DNA from: Anoplopoma fimbria
Lineage: Eukaryota > Chordata > Actinopteri > Perciformes > Anoplopomatidae
Reading direction: 5' to 3'
Length of the DNA: 64,000 nt
NCBI RefSeq assembly: GCF_027596085.1
Contig: NC_072463.1
Coordinates: forward strand, 1,781,276 to 1,845,275
Both the position numbers and the translations under genes were made by a program. Shown here piece after piece: positions 63,726 through 64,000 of the stretch; position 1 is the first letter of the stretch; each line of letters begins with the position of its first letter. A model generated the notes under the pieces. It was not told the origin of the DNA. It searched no databases and was given only the letters and a program-made list of their open reading frames with translations.

Positions 63726-64000
63726 AATGCCACCACAGCCTATAGATCTTAATAATTATTGTCTAATTTTGCAATTTATTTGTATGATATAAAAGGTAAG
63801 CAACATGTCCTTTTGTTCTTTACATTTATTTAATATTCATGTGGGTATTTATTTATTCATCTTATTCTTTAGTTACAACTCGTGGTGTATCTGTGTTTAT
63901 CCTCCTCAGGTTCTCTCATCAGTGACATTAATACAAACACTTTGATTTGTGTTGCTGTGGCTTCAGTGTGCTGTAGCTCAGTCAGCAGGTGAGTCTAATC

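Overview
This window is eukaryotic genomic DNA, almost certainly from a ray-finned (teleost) fish. The evidence is an intact single-exon foxg1, a many-exon beta-heavy spectrin gene with GT/AG introns, tRNA-derived SINEs of teleost type, a LINE 3' remnant, and very abundant (CA)n and (ATT)n microsatellites. Species cannot be named from sequence alone. Nothing prokaryotic, viral or CRISPR-like was seen.

Layout. 1-4095 is repeat-rich intergenic DNA. 4096-6866 (minus strand) is foxg1: an intact 437-codon reading frame at 5553-6866, a probable AU-rich 3'UTR to about 4096, and a GC/CCAAT-containing upstream flank to about 7240. 7241-20630 is intergenic: microsatellites, four higher-order or satellite-like arrays (9.6-10.7 kb, 13.24-14.54 kb, 15.97-16.12 kb, 17.26-18.53 kb) and a LINE remnant at 19.5-19.85 kb.

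20762-60193 (minus strand) is one gene, a beta-heavy (beta-V type, sptbn5-like) spectrin. I traced 74 consecutive coding exons by hand. All have GT/AG borders and compatible phases, giving about 3,876 residues: the linker and about 30 spectrin repeats, an SH3-like insertion in repeat 5, a long Pro/Ser-rich linker, a PH domain and a basic C-terminal tail. The N-terminal calponin-homology actin-binding domain is not in the window. It must lie beyond 64000, so the intron upstream of the first exon seen is at least 3.8 kb.

The most notable points are these. (1) A one-base shortfall in a coding 33-bp minisatellite (26259-26290) breaks the reading frame before the PH domain; everything on both sides is open and conserved. 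(2) Two frame-neutral exons (32598-32735 and 23718-23834) are bracketed by complementary (TG)n and (CA)n tracts in the transcript, and one intron (59022-59297) carries both, so RNA folding could affect splicing. (3) The SH3-like insertion in repeat 5 lacks the usual tryptophan pair. (4) A satellite/SINE mosaic lies at 17614-17850, and the same satellite motif recurs 45 kb away. (5) One 200-480 bp interspersed repeat occurs five times in introns of this one gene.

The two genes share no pathway that I can see here. FOXG1 is a telencephalic transcriptional repressor; beta-heavy spectrin is an apical membrane-skeleton protein. They are simply neighbours on the same strand, the spectrin stop codon lying about 13.9 kb upstream of the foxg1 start. 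I found no convincing new biological system; the findings are structural, splicing-related and assembly-related.
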